The translations under genes were made by a program, and so were the position numbers. From JAGVSR01 sp963750715 (GTDB lineage: Bacteria; Pseudomonadota; Alphaproteobacteria; Rhizobiales; Hyphomicrobiaceae), in assembly GCA_963750715.1 (NCBI GenBank), contig CAVVRP010000012.1, positions 310,001 to 374,000 on the forward strand: 64,000 nucleotides of DNA. Direction: 5' to 3'. The notes below the pieces were generated by a model, which saw only the letters and a program-made list of their open reading frames with translations, was not told the origin of the DNA and did not search any database. How positions within the stretch are numbered: the first letter of the stretch is position 1; each line of letters starts with the position of its first letter. Shown piece after piece: positions 18,696-28,382 of this stretch.

Positions 18696-21206
18696 TTACT
18701 GGGGCGTCTGCTGGTCGCCATAGATGTGATCGAGCACGTTGGTCGAATAGGCGAACCCGCCCAGATGCTTGAGCTCGAAGCGCAGCATGATGGTGCGGTC
18801 GGGTTCAATTCCTTGCTGCGCATCCGTGATGAAGGATTCCTGGTAGGTCGCGCTCAGCATGAAGCAGTCATCCAGATAGCGCAGTTGCACCGAGTCCAAG
18901 AGGCGTTCGCCAGCGTCGATATCGTAGCGCAAGCGCCCGAGCACGCTCCATCGATCGGTCAACTGCATGCCAAGCGAGCCAATGGCCTCCTGCTGGCTGT
19001 CTTCACCGAGTTCAGGATCGTTGAAGGCATATGTGTAAGTCGCCTGCGCGAAGAGGGCGCCATACGACGCGATGGCTCCAAAATCCTCGCGGCGCAAGTC
19101 GACAGTATTGTCGTCGAAGCGGCTCTGCGAGATGATCCGGAATGCGTCGGTCGGCGCGAGATAGAGGCCGAGAACGTAATCCGAGGTGTCGGTCTCCAAG
19201 CCGCTGCGCGGATTGAAAACCGGATTGCACTGGGCGTCGAGGCCGGGCGCAATCTCCGTGGTGTTGCCAGTGCTGGTGACGCACGTAACGAGCTGATTGG
19301 TGTAAGCATTGTCGCCAGCCAGTTGGAAACTCTGTCCCGCCAGCACTCGCGCGTAGCTGCCGTCAAAAGCCTGGAACGTGTACTGCACGCCGACGTTGGC
19401 GCGGGTTCCGGTTTCAAGCCTGTCATAGCCGGAGAACTTATTGGGCTCGAACAGATTCGTGTCGTCGAAAATCAAACTCTTTGCGTCCTCGTTAGGGAAT
19501 GCCCCCTGAGTGACGCTTGCCTGCCGCGCGATGACCTGACCAATCGGCTCGATGGTGTGGGACGCGCTCGTGGTGTTTGCAATCCACGGATACGCGACCA
19601 GAACGCCGCCGGTGGCAAGCCCGCGCGCCTTGCTCTCGTCTTCGATGTACTCTCCGGTGATGGCGTCGGTATAGTTGGCGAACTGGTAGAGGTCACCGCG
19701 TAGTTCCGCGATCGGCGTGTAGGTGATGCCGACCATGTCGGTCAGGCGGCGGCGCCATTTCAATTCGGTCACGGCGCGATTGAGGGCCTGGTTCTTGCCG
19801 ATAAGGGCTGGATTATCGGCTTGGTCCAGGTCGAGGCGCGAGAACGCCAACAGGTTGGTATCCCACTTCAGCTCGCCGCCCAGAACCGGATCGCCGAAGA
19901 CGTAGTTGTAATCGATGATCGGATAGGTGCGCGATTCAGCCGATGGCGGATCGGGCAGCAGACTGGTGAACTGGTACAGGTTGGCGCCGAAGTAATTCCG
20001 GTCCGACAAGCCTTCCATGTAGATGTTGTTGACCCGGTCGGTGAGTAGGATGTTATCCAGCTTGTAGAAACGGCGGAAGCTGTCGTCGCTCTCCAGCGTC
20101 ACGTCCCAGCCCGCGCGCCACCAGCTCGACAGCGAGAAATCACCCTTCGTCTCGATGCTGCCGCGCCAGCCTTCCAGATCAGTGTCAGATCCGGCAGGCA
20201 GCCCACTGGCGTTCTGGTCTATGCCGGCGAGCTTCACGCTGTACTGGCCATCCCACAGCTTATGGCGCCAGTCGCCCTGCCAAAGGACACCCTGTTCCGT
20301 CATGTAGCGGGGTCGGAACGTGAAGTCGTAGTTGGGGGCCATGGCGAAAAAGTAGGGCGTCTCCGTGAAGAAGCCGAGGTCGTCGGAGTTGCCGAACGAG
20401 GGGGCCAGGAAGCCGCTACGGCGCTTCACCGACGGGTCCGGGTGCTCGAAATACGGCATGTAGAACACCGGCTGGCCGAAAAGCTCGAACTGCGCGTCCT
20501 GGTAAGCGATCGAGGCCGCCTGCGTATCGTGCGTGATCTTGCGGGCACTGATACACCACAAAGGCGGCATGCCGCCTTCGCTGGAGCAGGGCGTGAACCT
20601 GCCGTTGGAGAATTCTGTTGTGTTGCCATCGCGCCGCGCGCCCTGTTCGGCGGCGATGCGGGTGTTGTCCTTGGAGACGACGCTCAACGATTGCACGAAG
20701 CCGTCGCGGAAATCATCGGTGAGGGTATAGCGCTCGGCCCGGATGATATTGCCGTTGGCTTCCTTCAGAACGACGTTGCCACTGGCCGAAAGTGTGTTGG
20801 CGCCCTGGTCGTAGATGACCTCGTCGGCCGTCAGGATGTTGCTGTTGTAAAAGATCTCGACGTTGCCCTTGGCCACCACGCGGTTGCCTTTGGTGTCGTA
20901 AATCAGCTGGTCGCCCTGCAGATACAGCGGCAGCGTGCTGTCGTACTTCGGCGTTGGCCCGAAAATTCCGCCCTCGGGCTTCGGGAACGCGGACGGCGGT
21001 GACGCCGACTTCTGGTTGAACTCTCCGGAGCGCTGGGCAAACGCCCCGTCTGGCAGCGCGATCACGCATAGCACCAAGGCCAGGGACGCAGCAAAAACAC
21101 GAGCACAAGACGCGCGAAAACGCCCGGCTACCGACACCAAGTGGCGCCGGTCCGGTACGTCGCTTACGCCTTGTTCTGCCCGCGGTTTCCGCGCAGCACG
21201 CATCAC
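18696..21206 (-). CDS. lptD: LPS-assembly protein LptD
   Basis: Outer-membrane translocon that inserts lipopolysaccharide into the outer leaflet. 836 residues: signal peptide ending near PDGAFAQ, an OstA jellyroll domain (YLQGDQLIYDTKGNRVVAKGNVEIF; GNVVLKEANG), then a beta-barrel with many aromatic-ended strands. The start is GTG 21206 or the next ATG at 21203, one base after the lptG stop. Downstream is surA. Cysteines near 207-218 (FTPCSSEGGMPPLWCIS) could support the domain-linking disulfides. Confidence 0.95.
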   Translation of the reverse strand: MMRAARKPRAEQGVSDVPDRRHLVSVAGRFRASCARVFAASLALVLCVIALPDGAFAQRSGEFNQKSASPPSAFPKPEGGIFGPTPKYDSTLPLYLQGDQLIYDTKGNRVVAKGNVEIFYNSNILTADEVIYDQGANTLSASGNVVLKEANGNIIRAERYTLTDDFRDGFVQSLSVVSKDNTRIAAEQGARRDGNTTEFSNGRFTPCSSEGGMPPLWCISARKITHDTQAASIAYQDAQFELFGQPVFYMPYFEHPDPSVKRRSGFLAPSFGNSDDLGFFTETPYFFAMAPNYDFTFRPRYMTEQGVLWQGDWRHKLWDGQYSVKLAGIDQNASGLPAGSDTDLEGWRGSIETKGDFSLSSWWRAGWDVTLESDDSFRRFYKLDNILLTDRVNNIYMEGLSDRNYFGANLYQFTSLLPDPPSAESRTYPIIDYNYVFGDPVLGGELKWDTNLLAFSRLDLDQADNPALIGKNQALNRAVTELKWRRRLTDMVGITYTPIAELRGDLYQFANYTDAITGEYIEDESKARGLATGGVLVAYPWIANTTSASHTIEPIGQVIARQASVTQGAFPNEDAKSLIFDDTNLFEPNKFSGYDRLETGTRANVGVQYTFQAFDGSYARVLAGQSFQLAGDNAYTNQLVTCVTSTGNTTEIAPGLDAQCNPVFNPRSGLETDTSDYVLGLYLAPTDAFRIISQSRFDDNTVDLRREDFGAIASYGALFAQATYTYAFNDPELGEDSQQEAIGSLGMQLTDRWSVLGRLRYDIDAGERLLDSVQLRYLDDCFMLSATYQESFITDAQQGIEPDRTIMLRFELKHLGGFAYSTNVLDHIYGDQQTPQ

Positions 21207-22304
21207 TCAGCCGTCCTCCTGGTGCAACAGCACCGTTGTTGAAACCAATATGGCAAGAGTGACTGGGAACCAAACCGCGATCCGAGGCGCAACAAGACCG
21301 GCGACCCCGATCTGCCGCGAGACTTCGGCCATTAAAAAGAACCCAAATCCCCCTACCATTCCGGTCACGACCATAGTCTGTATCCTGCCAGAGCGGAATG
21401 ACTTCAACGACACAGTCGCGGCCAAAAGCACCATCGCCAGACAGAGCAGCGGACGCGACAGCAGCAGCTCGTATTGGATTTCCAGAGCAGCGGTTGAAAG
21501 TTTTGCTTTTTCAGCGACTTCGATGAGCCCTGGGAGCTCCCAGAACGACACCGAGATCACGGTGCCCAGCGCATCGGTGACGCGTTCCGGCGTGAGGTAA
21601 GTCGACAGCATGTAGGACTGGTACTTTTCCGGCTCCAAACCCACGCGCGACACGACCGCATCCTCGATCAGCCAAAAGCCTTCCTTGAGGGTCGCCTGAC
21701 GGCCTTGGATGCGTTCTGCAAAGTGTCCCTCGCGATCGAATACGAACGCTGTAACGCCGTTCAGCTGCAGCCCTCGCCGAGAGGCCGACGCGGCATTGAT
21801 GACGGATTGACCATCGGCGCCGTCCTGACGCAGCCAAGTTCCGGCGCCCCCCGATCGCAAAAGATTGGATTCGCGTCCGAAATACTTGCCATAGAGACGC
21901 TCCGATTCCGCACGAGCCGCCGCGGCGAGTGGATTGTAGACCGTCATGCCGAATACACCGAGCGTAACAGCCACCAGCATCCCCGGCATCAGGAATTGCC
22001 AAACTGACATGCCGCCGGCCCGGATGACCGCGAGTTCGCTCTTGCGCGACAGGCCCACCAAAGCGCCGATCGAACCTGTCAATACTGCGAACGACAGCAG
22101 GAACTCGGTATAGGCGGGCAGACGCAGGATCGTGAGCCAGGCGAGCCGCCACGCCGGCACACTTCCGAACTTGCCGGATTGGCGCAGCAACTCGACGAAG
22201 TCAATCATGAAGATGAGAATGGTACAGAGCAGGAAAGTGCTCAAGATCGCGCCGAAGAACTTGCGCGCGATGTAGAAGCCGAGCGTCGGCTTGCCAAGCA
22301 GCAT
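21207..22304 (-). CDS. lptG: LPS export permease LptG
   Basis: Inner-membrane component of the LptB2FG ABC exporter that drives LPS toward LptA-LptD. 365 residues of the YjgP/YjgQ family: N-terminal helices with FIDFVELLRQSGKF, a periplasmic beta domain, and C-terminal helices (LVAPRIAVWFPVTLAILVS). The coupling-helix region GLSRKSELAVIRAGGMS is intact. It is last before lptD and 3 bases after lptF. Confidence 0.94.
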   Translation of the reverse strand: MLLGKPTLGFYIARKFFGAILSTFLLCTILIFMIDFVELLRQSGKFGSVPAWRLAWLTILRLPAYTEFLLSFAVLTGSIGALVGLSRKSELAVIRAGGMSVWQFLMPGMLVAVTLGVFGMTVYNPLAAAARAESERLYGKYFGRESNLLRSGGAGTWLRQDGADGQSVINAASASRRGLQLNGVTAFVFDREGHFAERIQGRQATLKEGFWLIEDAVVSRVGLEPEKYQSYMLSTYLTPERVTDALGTVISVSFWELPGLIEVAEKAKLSTAALEIQYELLLSRPLLCLAMVLLAATVSLKSFRSGRIQTMVVTGMVGGFGFFLMAEVSRQIGVAGLVAPRIAVWFPVTLAILVSTTVLLHQEDG

Positions 22305-22307
22305 GCG

Positions 22308-23508
22308 TCAGCGTCCTCCCGTTGCGGCAGCGGGCGGTTCGCCCCGAAAGCTGGGCAAGCGTTCGATCAATGCCGAAAATCCTTCGCTAAGCCGGGCGGC
22401 AAGCATATTGGGGCGCGACATCCGGGACGAGCGGATCATGATCACGATTGACGCCACCCCCGCCGCGATCGGGATCAGGTACAGGAGCGGCACGAGCGCG
22501 GGTTTCAGCACAACGACATTGGTGATGGCAAGACCGCCCAGACGCGCAGCCGCAGCGGCGACAAACCCCGCCACCAGAACTCTGCGTGCGGCCCTGCCGC
22601 GTGCTTCGCGCTTGCCCCGCCGCAGCCAGTGCGATCAGCACGAACGCGATTGGATAAAGCGGGTTGGCAAAGCGCTCGTGCAGTTCGGCTCCAAACTGTC
22701 CCGGGTTCCTCCGGAAACCGACGCTGGTCGCCTCCGGATTGAGCAGTTCGCCGAGATAACGCTCGCGCGGTTTGAGGTCTGTCTGCTCGGTTACCTTCTG
22801 CTCGAACTCATTGAGATCGATGGCGTACTTGTCGAAGGCTATGATCTGTGCCGGATCGGCCGGATCGGACTGCCTGACGATATGGCCGGCCGTCATCACG
22901 AGGTATGCGGCGTTGTCCTGCTTCACGATCATTCCGCGCTCCGCCAGATAGGAGAGCGATTGCTTGGGCTTGCGGACATCGTGCATGATGAGGCCGAGCA
23001 GTTCGCCGTTCGTGGAGCGCTCCCGGATATGGAACGTCAAGCCCTGTTCGGGGCTCGAAAAACGGCCGGGCTGGATCACCTGGGTCAGCAGATCGGCGCG
23101 GATCTGCATGACGTAGTCGCGCAGCTGCCTGAGGCTCCAGGGCTGGCCGACGTGGTTCACCAGTGCAACTCCCGCGCTGACGATGAGCGCCAGCACGATC
23201 AGTGGGCGCGCCACATTCGCCACCGTCGCGCCGGCCGCCGTCAATACGATCAGTTCGCTATCGCTATTCAGCCGATGCAATGTGTGCAGCGCGGCAATGA
23301 GGAGGGCGAAGGGCGCTATGACGGCGATCAGGTTCGGCAATGCGAGTGTGGTCATCTTCAGAAGGGTGACGGCATCCTGACCCTGGCTCGTCACAACGTT
23401 CAATTGGCGTAGAGCCAGCGCGATCCAGACGATGCCGGCAAGCGATAGCAGGATCAGCAGCAGGGCGCCTGCACTTTGCCGGAACACATATCGTGAGATA
23501 ATTGTCAT
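22308..23508 (-). CDS. lptF: LPS export permease LptF (frameshifted in this sequence)
   Basis: Partner of LptG. The frame from ATG 23508 (MTIISRYVFRQSAGALLL) covers the N-terminal helices, coupling region (LNSDSELIVLTAAG) and periplasmic domain. The last about 95 residues (VAGFVAAAAARLGGLAI to the stop at 22308) are in another frame. The break maps to the four-base C run at 22615-22618: with three bases the protein reads AAAGKREARGRAARRVLVAG and continues. About 400 residues when joined. LptF is normally essential, so a homopolymer error is the likeliest cause. An open extension upstream to 23568 is not family-like. Confidence 0.9.
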
Positions 23509-23889
23509 GAGCTGGTAAGATGTCCGCGCGTGTGCCTGCAACCCAAGCCGTCCAGGCGGACGGCTCACTACGCTCGAGCCTCCCGGGGTCCCATAGCACG
23601 GTGGCGGAATTTCGGCTCCGTCTCAACGGTCTAGAACACAACGGCGGCTGCCCGGCCGGACGTGACTCCAATTGGCGGTTCCGTTTCGCCCCGAGACGGC
23701 GGACGGCGATGGAACCAAAGCCATCTTGCGCTTCGTATCCGTCAGTCTAAAAGACTGGACTAGTTTCGATTTTTTCTCTCCCTGCGACCTGTGGACAGCA
23801 CAGCGGCGACCCGGCGGATCCAGCCGGTCGCGGGCGCGTTGCCGGTGCCGCGCGCAGGCGTGAACCTGAAGGACGGAGTACGAACCCAG
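23509..23889. other. Divergent intergenic region between lptF and pepA
   Basis: About 380 bases with no convincing gene; it must hold promoters for both the lpt run and pepA. A perfect 6-bp hairpin with a 3-base loop (CAGTCT/AGACTG, 23743-23757) lies on the pepA side, with a T-rich stretch about 12 bases further on. The pepA frame is open through part of this region without family similarity. Confidence 0.5.
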
Positions 23890-25431
23890 ATGACCGATCG
23901 TCTCGACATCGCTTTCGCCGGGCTCGACGCCGCGCCCGAAACCATATGTCTCGTTTTCGCCGGGCCGGAACTGGCATTGGCCGACACTGCGCTGGCGCTC
24001 AATCAGAAGTCCTCAGGCGCCATTCTCAAGGCGGCCGAGGCGGCCGGCTTCACGGGAAAGGCCAAGACGTCTATCGAACTTCTGGTTCCGACGAAGCTCA
24101 ATGTAACGCGGCTGCTGGTCAGCGGTACCGGCAAGGTCGCCGACCATGGGGAGAGCGAATGGTCCAACCTCGGCGGAGCCGCCCTCGGCCTCGTCACGGC
24201 GCGCAAGACCAAGAGCGCCAGCATCGTTGCGGAATTCAATGGCGTGCCGTCGTCAAAGGCGGATGAGGCGGCAGCGTTAATCGGTTTCGGCGCGCTGCTG
24301 CGGAATTACACGTTCACGAAGTATCAGACTAAAAAATCGGGCGGCGCTAATGATGATGCCGGGAACGGCGCCGCGCCGGCCAAGGACGGTATCGAGCATC
24401 TCGTTATTCATTGCGAGAACCCCGACAAGGCGCGGCAAGCCTTCGCACGCCACCAGGGCCTTGCCCAAGGCATCTTCGTTGCCCGCGATCTCGTCAACGA
24501 GCCGGCCAATGAACTGGGACCCGTCGAGTTTGCCGATCGCGTGAAAGACCTCGAGTGGGTCGGCCTTGACGTGGAAATTCTCGATGTCGACGCGCTCAGG
24601 GCCTTGAAGATGAATACGCTGCTCGCCGTAGGGCAGGGTAGCACACGGCCGTCGCGCGTCGCGGTCATGCAGTGGAACGGCGCTAAATCGAAGCGGGCGA
24701 AGCCGCTGGCCTTCATCGGCAAGGGCGTCGTGTTCGACACCGGCGGAATCTCGATTAAGGGTGCGGCCGGAATGGAGGACATGAAGGGCGATATGGGCGG
24801 GGCGGCGGCCGTCACCGGCCTGATGTACGCGCTCGCATCGCGCAAGGCTAACGTCAACGCGATCGGCATCATCGGTCTCGTCGAGAACATGCCATCGGGC
24901 AACGCCATGCGGCCAGGCGACATCGTGACGTCCATGTCCGGGCAGACGGTGGAGATCATCAACACGGACGCGGAAGGGCGTCTCGTGCTGGCCGACGTGC
25001 TCTGGTACGCGCAGGAGCGGTTCAAGCCAAAACTCATCGTCGACCTTGCGACGCTGACCGGCGCCATCATGGTCGCGCTCGGCAAGGAGTACGCCGGGCT
25101 CTTCTGCAGCGACGACAAGCTCAGCGCCGATCTATTGTCGGCCTCCAAGGCGACGGGCGAGAAGCTTTGGCGCATGCCACTCGATAAGGCCTACGACAAG
25201 ATGATCGACAGCAAGTTCGCCGACATGAAGAACATGGGCGGACGCTGGGGTGGCTCATGCACAGCCGCTGCGTTCCTGCAGCGATTCATCAAAGATACTC
25301 CGTGGGCGCACATCGACGTCGCGGGGACGGCGATGGATTCGGGCCGCACCGACATCAATACAAGCTGGGGTTCGGGCTGGGGCGTCCGGCTGCTGGACCA
25401 GTTCGTGTCGGATCATCATGAAAAGGGTTAG
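23890..25431 (+). CDS. pepA: Leucyl aminopeptidase
   Basis: Cytosolic M17 metallo-aminopeptidase using two metal ions. 513 residues from ATG 23890. The C-terminal catalytic domain contains GKGVVFDTGGISIK, the metal-binding hallmark NTDAEGRLVLAD and the lysine/arginine active-site region, and ends with WAHIDVAGTAMDSGRTD. The N-terminal macro-like domain carries RDLVNEPANELGP. It is followed by an AT-rich stretch and a strong terminator; holC, often found after pepA in related genomes, is not here. Confidence 0.95.
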   Translation: MTDRLDIAFAGLDAAPETICLVFAGPELALADTALALNQKSSGAILKAAEAAGFTGKAKTSIELLVPTKLNVTRLLVSGTGKVADHGESEWSNLGGAALGLVTARKTKSASIVAEFNGVPSSKADEAAALIGFGALLRNYTFTKYQTKKSGGANDDAGNGAAPAKDGIEHLVIHCENPDKARQAFARHQGLAQGIFVARDLVNEPANELGPVEFADRVKDLEWVGLDVEILDVDALRALKMNTLLAVGQGSTRPSRVAVMQWNGAKSKRAKPLAFIGKGVVFDTGGISIKGAAGMEDMKGDMGGAAAVTGLMYALASRKANVNAIGIIGLVENMPSGNAMRPGDIVTSMSGQTVEIINTDAEGRLVLADVLWYAQERFKPKLIVDLATLTGAIMVALGKEYAGLFCSDDKLSADLLSASKATGEKLWRMPLDKAYDKMIDSKFADMKNMGGRWGGSCTAAAFLQRFIKDTPWAHIDVAGTAMDSGRTDINTSWGSGWGVRLLDQFVSDHHEKG

Positions 25432-25460
25432 CGGTGTTGAATCGCGATGAGCGCGAGAAG

Positions 25461-25515
25461 TTAATATATTGATCTATCATATTCTTATAACTATATTTTC
25501 CATAATATATATTAT
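25461..25515. other. AT-rich island between convergent genes
   Basis: Only 7 of 55 bases are G or C (TTAATATATT ... AATATATATT), in striking contrast to the GC-rich surroundings. It lies between the pepA stop and the pepA terminator. No gene or clear direct repeat is present. Confidence 0.8.
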
Positions 25516-25561
25516 GCGAACTACGCATGCGTGGCGCACTAAAGGTCCCTATACGCGCGCT

Positions 25562-25580
25562 CCTGCGGTGCAGGTTTTTT
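25562..25580 (+). terminator. Intrinsic terminator after pepA
   Basis: CCTGC and GCAGG form a 5-bp stem with a 3-base loop, followed directly by six T residues. It ends transcription from pepA, about 10 bases before the stop of the convergent minus-strand gene at 25590. Confidence 0.75.
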
Positions 25581-25589
25581 CGCTCACGC

Positions 25590-26336
25590 TCAGCCGTTCC
25601 ATTTTTCCATCGCCCGCACTGCGGTTGCGATGATCGCGGCGTGAACCGAGGCGACGAAACCGGTCAGCACATTGACGCTGAGCAGCAGGCCTACCAGCCG
25701 CGCCCATTCGACCGGCAGGACAGCCGCCAGCAGGGTCACGACGAATTCGTCGAAGGCCTGCTTCAGCTGGAAGAATAGTTCGCTCACCTGCTCCAGATTC
25801 GGAACCTTCGGTAGGTCCCAGACGATGCGCCAACCGAGATCGCCGACGGTCGTCTGAGGTACGAAATCCCAATGCGCGAGTGCCGCGATCCCGACGGAGA
25901 ACAAGAGCCCGAGCGGCGGCGCCAGACGAAAGAACCCCCAGCGCGCCGGGATGGCGTCGAGACGGATCGACAGCGTGCGCAGGATCGTCGATCCGGCATA
26001 GACGACGAACCCGAACAGGATCGCGACCCAAAATAGGCGATCGTGGTCGGTGCCAGAAAAAGTGAAAATCGCAGCTACGGCCGCGATCAGCGCCTTAAAC
26101 AGCGCCTCTCCTAATCCGATGAGGGGAACAAGCACCCCTCGGCCCAGCGCCGTCTTGCCGAAGTAGAACGAGAGTTCGTTGCGCAGCCGGCCGATCTCCA
26201 GCCAGATCCCTGCAAGGAAGGCCACGGCGAATGTCAGCGCCGCGAGGATGAGCGGGCAGCGGTAGCCGAGCCAAGCCAAGCCGACAACGGCGGCGATCTC
26301 CGCCGCCATGATAAACGCGTTGACGATAATCCGCAT
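25590..26336 (-). CDS. Multi-pass membrane protein of unknown function
   Basis: A 248-residue protein with about six hydrophobic segments, including AFIMAAEIAAVVGLAWLGY, LILAALTFAVAFLAGIWLEI, LFWVAILFGFVVYAG and LVGLLLSVNVLTGFVASVHAAIIAT. The middle contains a polar loop (WDLPKVPNLEQVSELFFQLKQAF). ATG 26336 is favoured because MRIIVNAFIMAAE starts the first membrane segment; the frame is open up to 26411. I do not recognise a family. Confidence 0.7.
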   Translation of the reverse strand: MRIIVNAFIMAAEIAAVVGLAWLGYRCPLILAALTFAVAFLAGIWLEIGRLRNELSFYFGKTALGRGVLVPLIGLGEALFKALIAAVAAIFTFSGTDHDRLFWVAILFGFVVYAGSTILRTLSIRLDAIPARWGFFRLAPPLGLLFSVGIAALAHWDFVPQTTVGDLGWRIVWDLPKVPNLEQVSELFFQLKQAFDEFVVTLLAAVLPVEWARLVGLLLSVNVLTGFVASVHAAIIATAVRAMEKWNG

Positions 26337-26429
26337 AACGAATGCCCAGCGCGCTCCCCTGCCCGCGGACGACACCCTATAACGATAATGGTCCCGGCCC
26401 GCCATCGGCATGCCAGCGCAGGAGCATTC

Positions 26430-26975
26430 TCAAGACGCAGCACGCGGCACGGAGCATACAGCGTCGCCCGTCCGCCCAAGCTGAGCCTGGAGCGGGAACG
26501 AGCGGCGCATAAACATCAATTCAGGCCCGGTATCACCGATAAACGATAGACGAGGCTTTCCATCGTCCGGGCCGAGCCAGTACGTTGCTTCGACCACGAA
26601 CGGCGCGGAACCGGCGGCAATCTCGAGCTTGCCGTTGAAGGTGGTCGCCGACCCGCGCTTTTCAGCAATCTCGAGCGTCAGGGCCTGCCCGGCGCACCTA
26701 TTCTGCTCAGATACGCGAACACCGCACCAATGTCCATCACACGGCTGGATATCCAGGGTGATCGAGCACGGCTTTTCTCCGCACGCCTTTGAGGTGCTGA
26801 ACCCGCCAAGGCGCCCTGACCACCGCCCAGATGGATCGACGGTCTTTGTCGTCGTTCCTTTAACTTTCTCGGCGGCTGCCGCAGAGCCGCCATGAGGTTC
26901 GACGACCCTCAGCACCATCATGACCACCAAACTACACGCGACAAACCCGGCACGGACGGCAACGCCTAACCCCAC
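26430..26975 (-). CDS. Secreted or membrane-anchored hypothetical protein
   Basis: About 180 residues. A hydrophobic N-terminal stretch (GLGVAVRAGFVACSLVVMM) suggests an export signal or anchor, followed by a polar linker and a compact domain with GRWSGRLGG, four to six cysteines (KACGEKPCSITLDIQPCDGHWCGV) and YWLGPDDGKPRLSFIGD, suggestive of a small disulfide-stabilised beta-rich domain. The start is uncertain: GTG 26975 gives a good signal but overlaps the divergent DUF2306 gene by 56 bases; ATG 26921 would nearly avoid overlap but shortens the signal. No family recognised. Confidence 0.6.
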   Translation of the reverse strand: MGLGVAVRAGFVACSLVVMMVLRVVEPHGGSAAAAEKVKGTTTKTVDPSGRWSGRLGGFSTSKACGEKPCSITLDIQPCDGHWCGVRVSEQNRCAGQALTLEIAEKRGSATTFNGKLEIAAGSAPFVVEATYWLGPDDGKPRLSFIGDTGPELMFMRRSFPLQAQLGRTGDAVCSVPRAAS

Positions 26976-27600
26976 GCGTCGAACCCTGTCGCCGTCCACC
27001 TGGTCCAGGCCGGCGCGCGCCGCCGCGATTTTCATATTTGGCATCCTGTTCGTTCCTGTTGGAATAATCGCGATCGGCTCTGGCACCGGCCTCATCGCTC
27101 TGCCCTTCGAAATGTTCATGCTGGCATCTCGCATGCCTGCCGTGTTTCCCGTTCACATGGTGTCATCGGCAGCGGCACTGCTGGTACTGCCCGTCGTCCT
27201 GGCTGTGCGCCATCGACCTGATATTCACAGGATACTTGGCCGCTTGTTGGGCGCTTTCGTGTTGGTCGGCGGGCTGACGGCCTTGCCCGTTGCTATCGGC
27301 AGTCATTCGGTGACGATGGCGCGGGCCGGCTTCTTCGTCCAGAGCCTCGTCTGGATGGGGCTGTTCGCGGCCGGACTTCATGCCCTCTGGTCAGGTCGCC
27401 GATTTCGACATGCGCGCCTGATGCTGGCGATGGCGGCCGTCACAACCGGGGCTGTGTGGTTTCGGGTGTTGACGGGCTCCGCAATCTTGCTCGGGTTACC
27501 GTTCGAGGCCGTCTACGGGCTTGCGGCGTGGATGGCATGGCTCGCACCATTGGCGCTCGTCATGGCAAGCCCGAGACTGGCCCAGGACCTCATTCGTTGA
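26920..27600 (+). CDS. DUF2306 family membrane protein
   Basis: A 226-residue protein with about six membrane segments. The family region FPVHMVSSAAALLVLPVVLAVRHRPDIHRILGRL is clear; the histidines resemble those of small heme- or quinone-associated membrane families, but the function of DUF2306 is not established. ATG 26920 is the only ATG before the first membrane segment. Its 5' end probably overlaps the divergent gene and its 3' end overlaps the CrtA-like gene by 11 bases. Confidence 0.75.
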   Translation: MTTKLHATNPARTATPNPTRRTLSPSTWSRPARAAAIFIFGILFVPVGIIAIGSGTGLIALPFEMFMLASRMPAVFPVHMVSSAAALLVLPVVLAVRHRPDIHRILGRLLGAFVLVGGLTALPVAIGSHSVTMARAGFFVQSLVWMGLFAAGLHALWSGRRFRHARLMLAMAAVTTGAVWFRVLTGSAILLGLPFEAVYGLAAWMAWLAPLALVMASPRLAQDLIR

Positions 27601-28321
27601 CGGCGGCGACAGTAGCCATCGACGTGGCGGGTCCGAAGGAGCGTCCCTTCCATCGTCCCGACATCTCGTAGGGCACGAAGCGGGCGAATAGATCTTCGGA
27701 GAAGTATTTGTTGGCGCGCGCAACCTTAATCGCGTCGAGATGGGCGCCGCTGCGGGCAAAGCGGTCCATCGCCTCCTGGTTCTCCCAGATCGTGAACGTC
27801 GCCTGCCGAAACACCGGCGCCTCGCCCAGTCCCATAGATACGATGCGGCCTTCCGCGGCTTCGAGCGAGGCTTGCGTATGGGGCGAATGCCGCCAGAACG
27901 CGCGCGCCTTTGCGGGCTTGATCGAGGCGCGCGTCAGAGACGCGACGGGTCCCACCGCGGGCGACGTCGCCGTGACTGACAGCGGCGTGCGGTGAGACCA
28001 ACTTCCTCGGCTCGAATAGGCGCGCAGCTTCGTCTGGAAGAGTTCAATGCCGTGCGCGCGATACGCACACATCATCTTGGACTGCGCCAGGAAGGCGTCG
28101 GCGCTCACCTCGTCGGCGAACGCGCAGAACAGGCCCTGGTACTGCAGCCCCGGCTGGATCAGAAAGCCGCCTTCGCGGCCGCTTCCAAGCAGCTTGAAAA
28201 AGGTGAGACCCGGCACGTTTCGCATCGACGTCCAGCGGCCGAAGGCCAGCCGCGCCAAACCCGACGCAACATGGCCGGGTGCCCATTTCACAACGGCCAG
28301 GACGCCCACCGCTCCGCTCAT
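27590..28321 (-). CDS. Spheroidene monooxygenase (CrtA)-like protein
   Basis: A 243-residue protein whose pattern matches the CrtA family: PGLTFFKLLGSGREGGF near the N-terminus, SRGSWSHRTPLSV, VASLTRASIKPAKARAFW and QATFTIWENQEAMDRFARSG, and the C-terminal YFSEDLFARFVPYEMSGRWKG. In phototrophs CrtA inserts oxygen into carotenoids using heme. No other carotenoid gene is in the window, and CrtA-like proteins occur in non-phototrophs with unknown substrates, so the role here is open. ATG 28321 is the longest start; a shorter one at MRNVPGL is possible. Confidence 0.75.
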   Translation of the reverse strand: MSGAVGVLAVVKWAPGHVASGLARLAFGRWTSMRNVPGLTFFKLLGSGREGGFLIQPGLQYQGLFCAFADEVSADAFLAQSKMMCAYRAHGIELFQTKLRAYSSRGSWSHRTPLSVTATSPAVGPVASLTRASIKPAKARAFWRHSPHTQASLEAAEGRIVSMGLGEAPVFRQATFTIWENQEAMDRFARSGAHLDAIKVARANKYFSEDLFARFVPYEMSGRWKGRSFGPATSMATVAAVNE

Positions 28322-28382
28322 GCCGTCACTCTTTCTGTCACACTTTCGACCGCTACCGCCGCTCGGTCATGCTAACAGGGCG

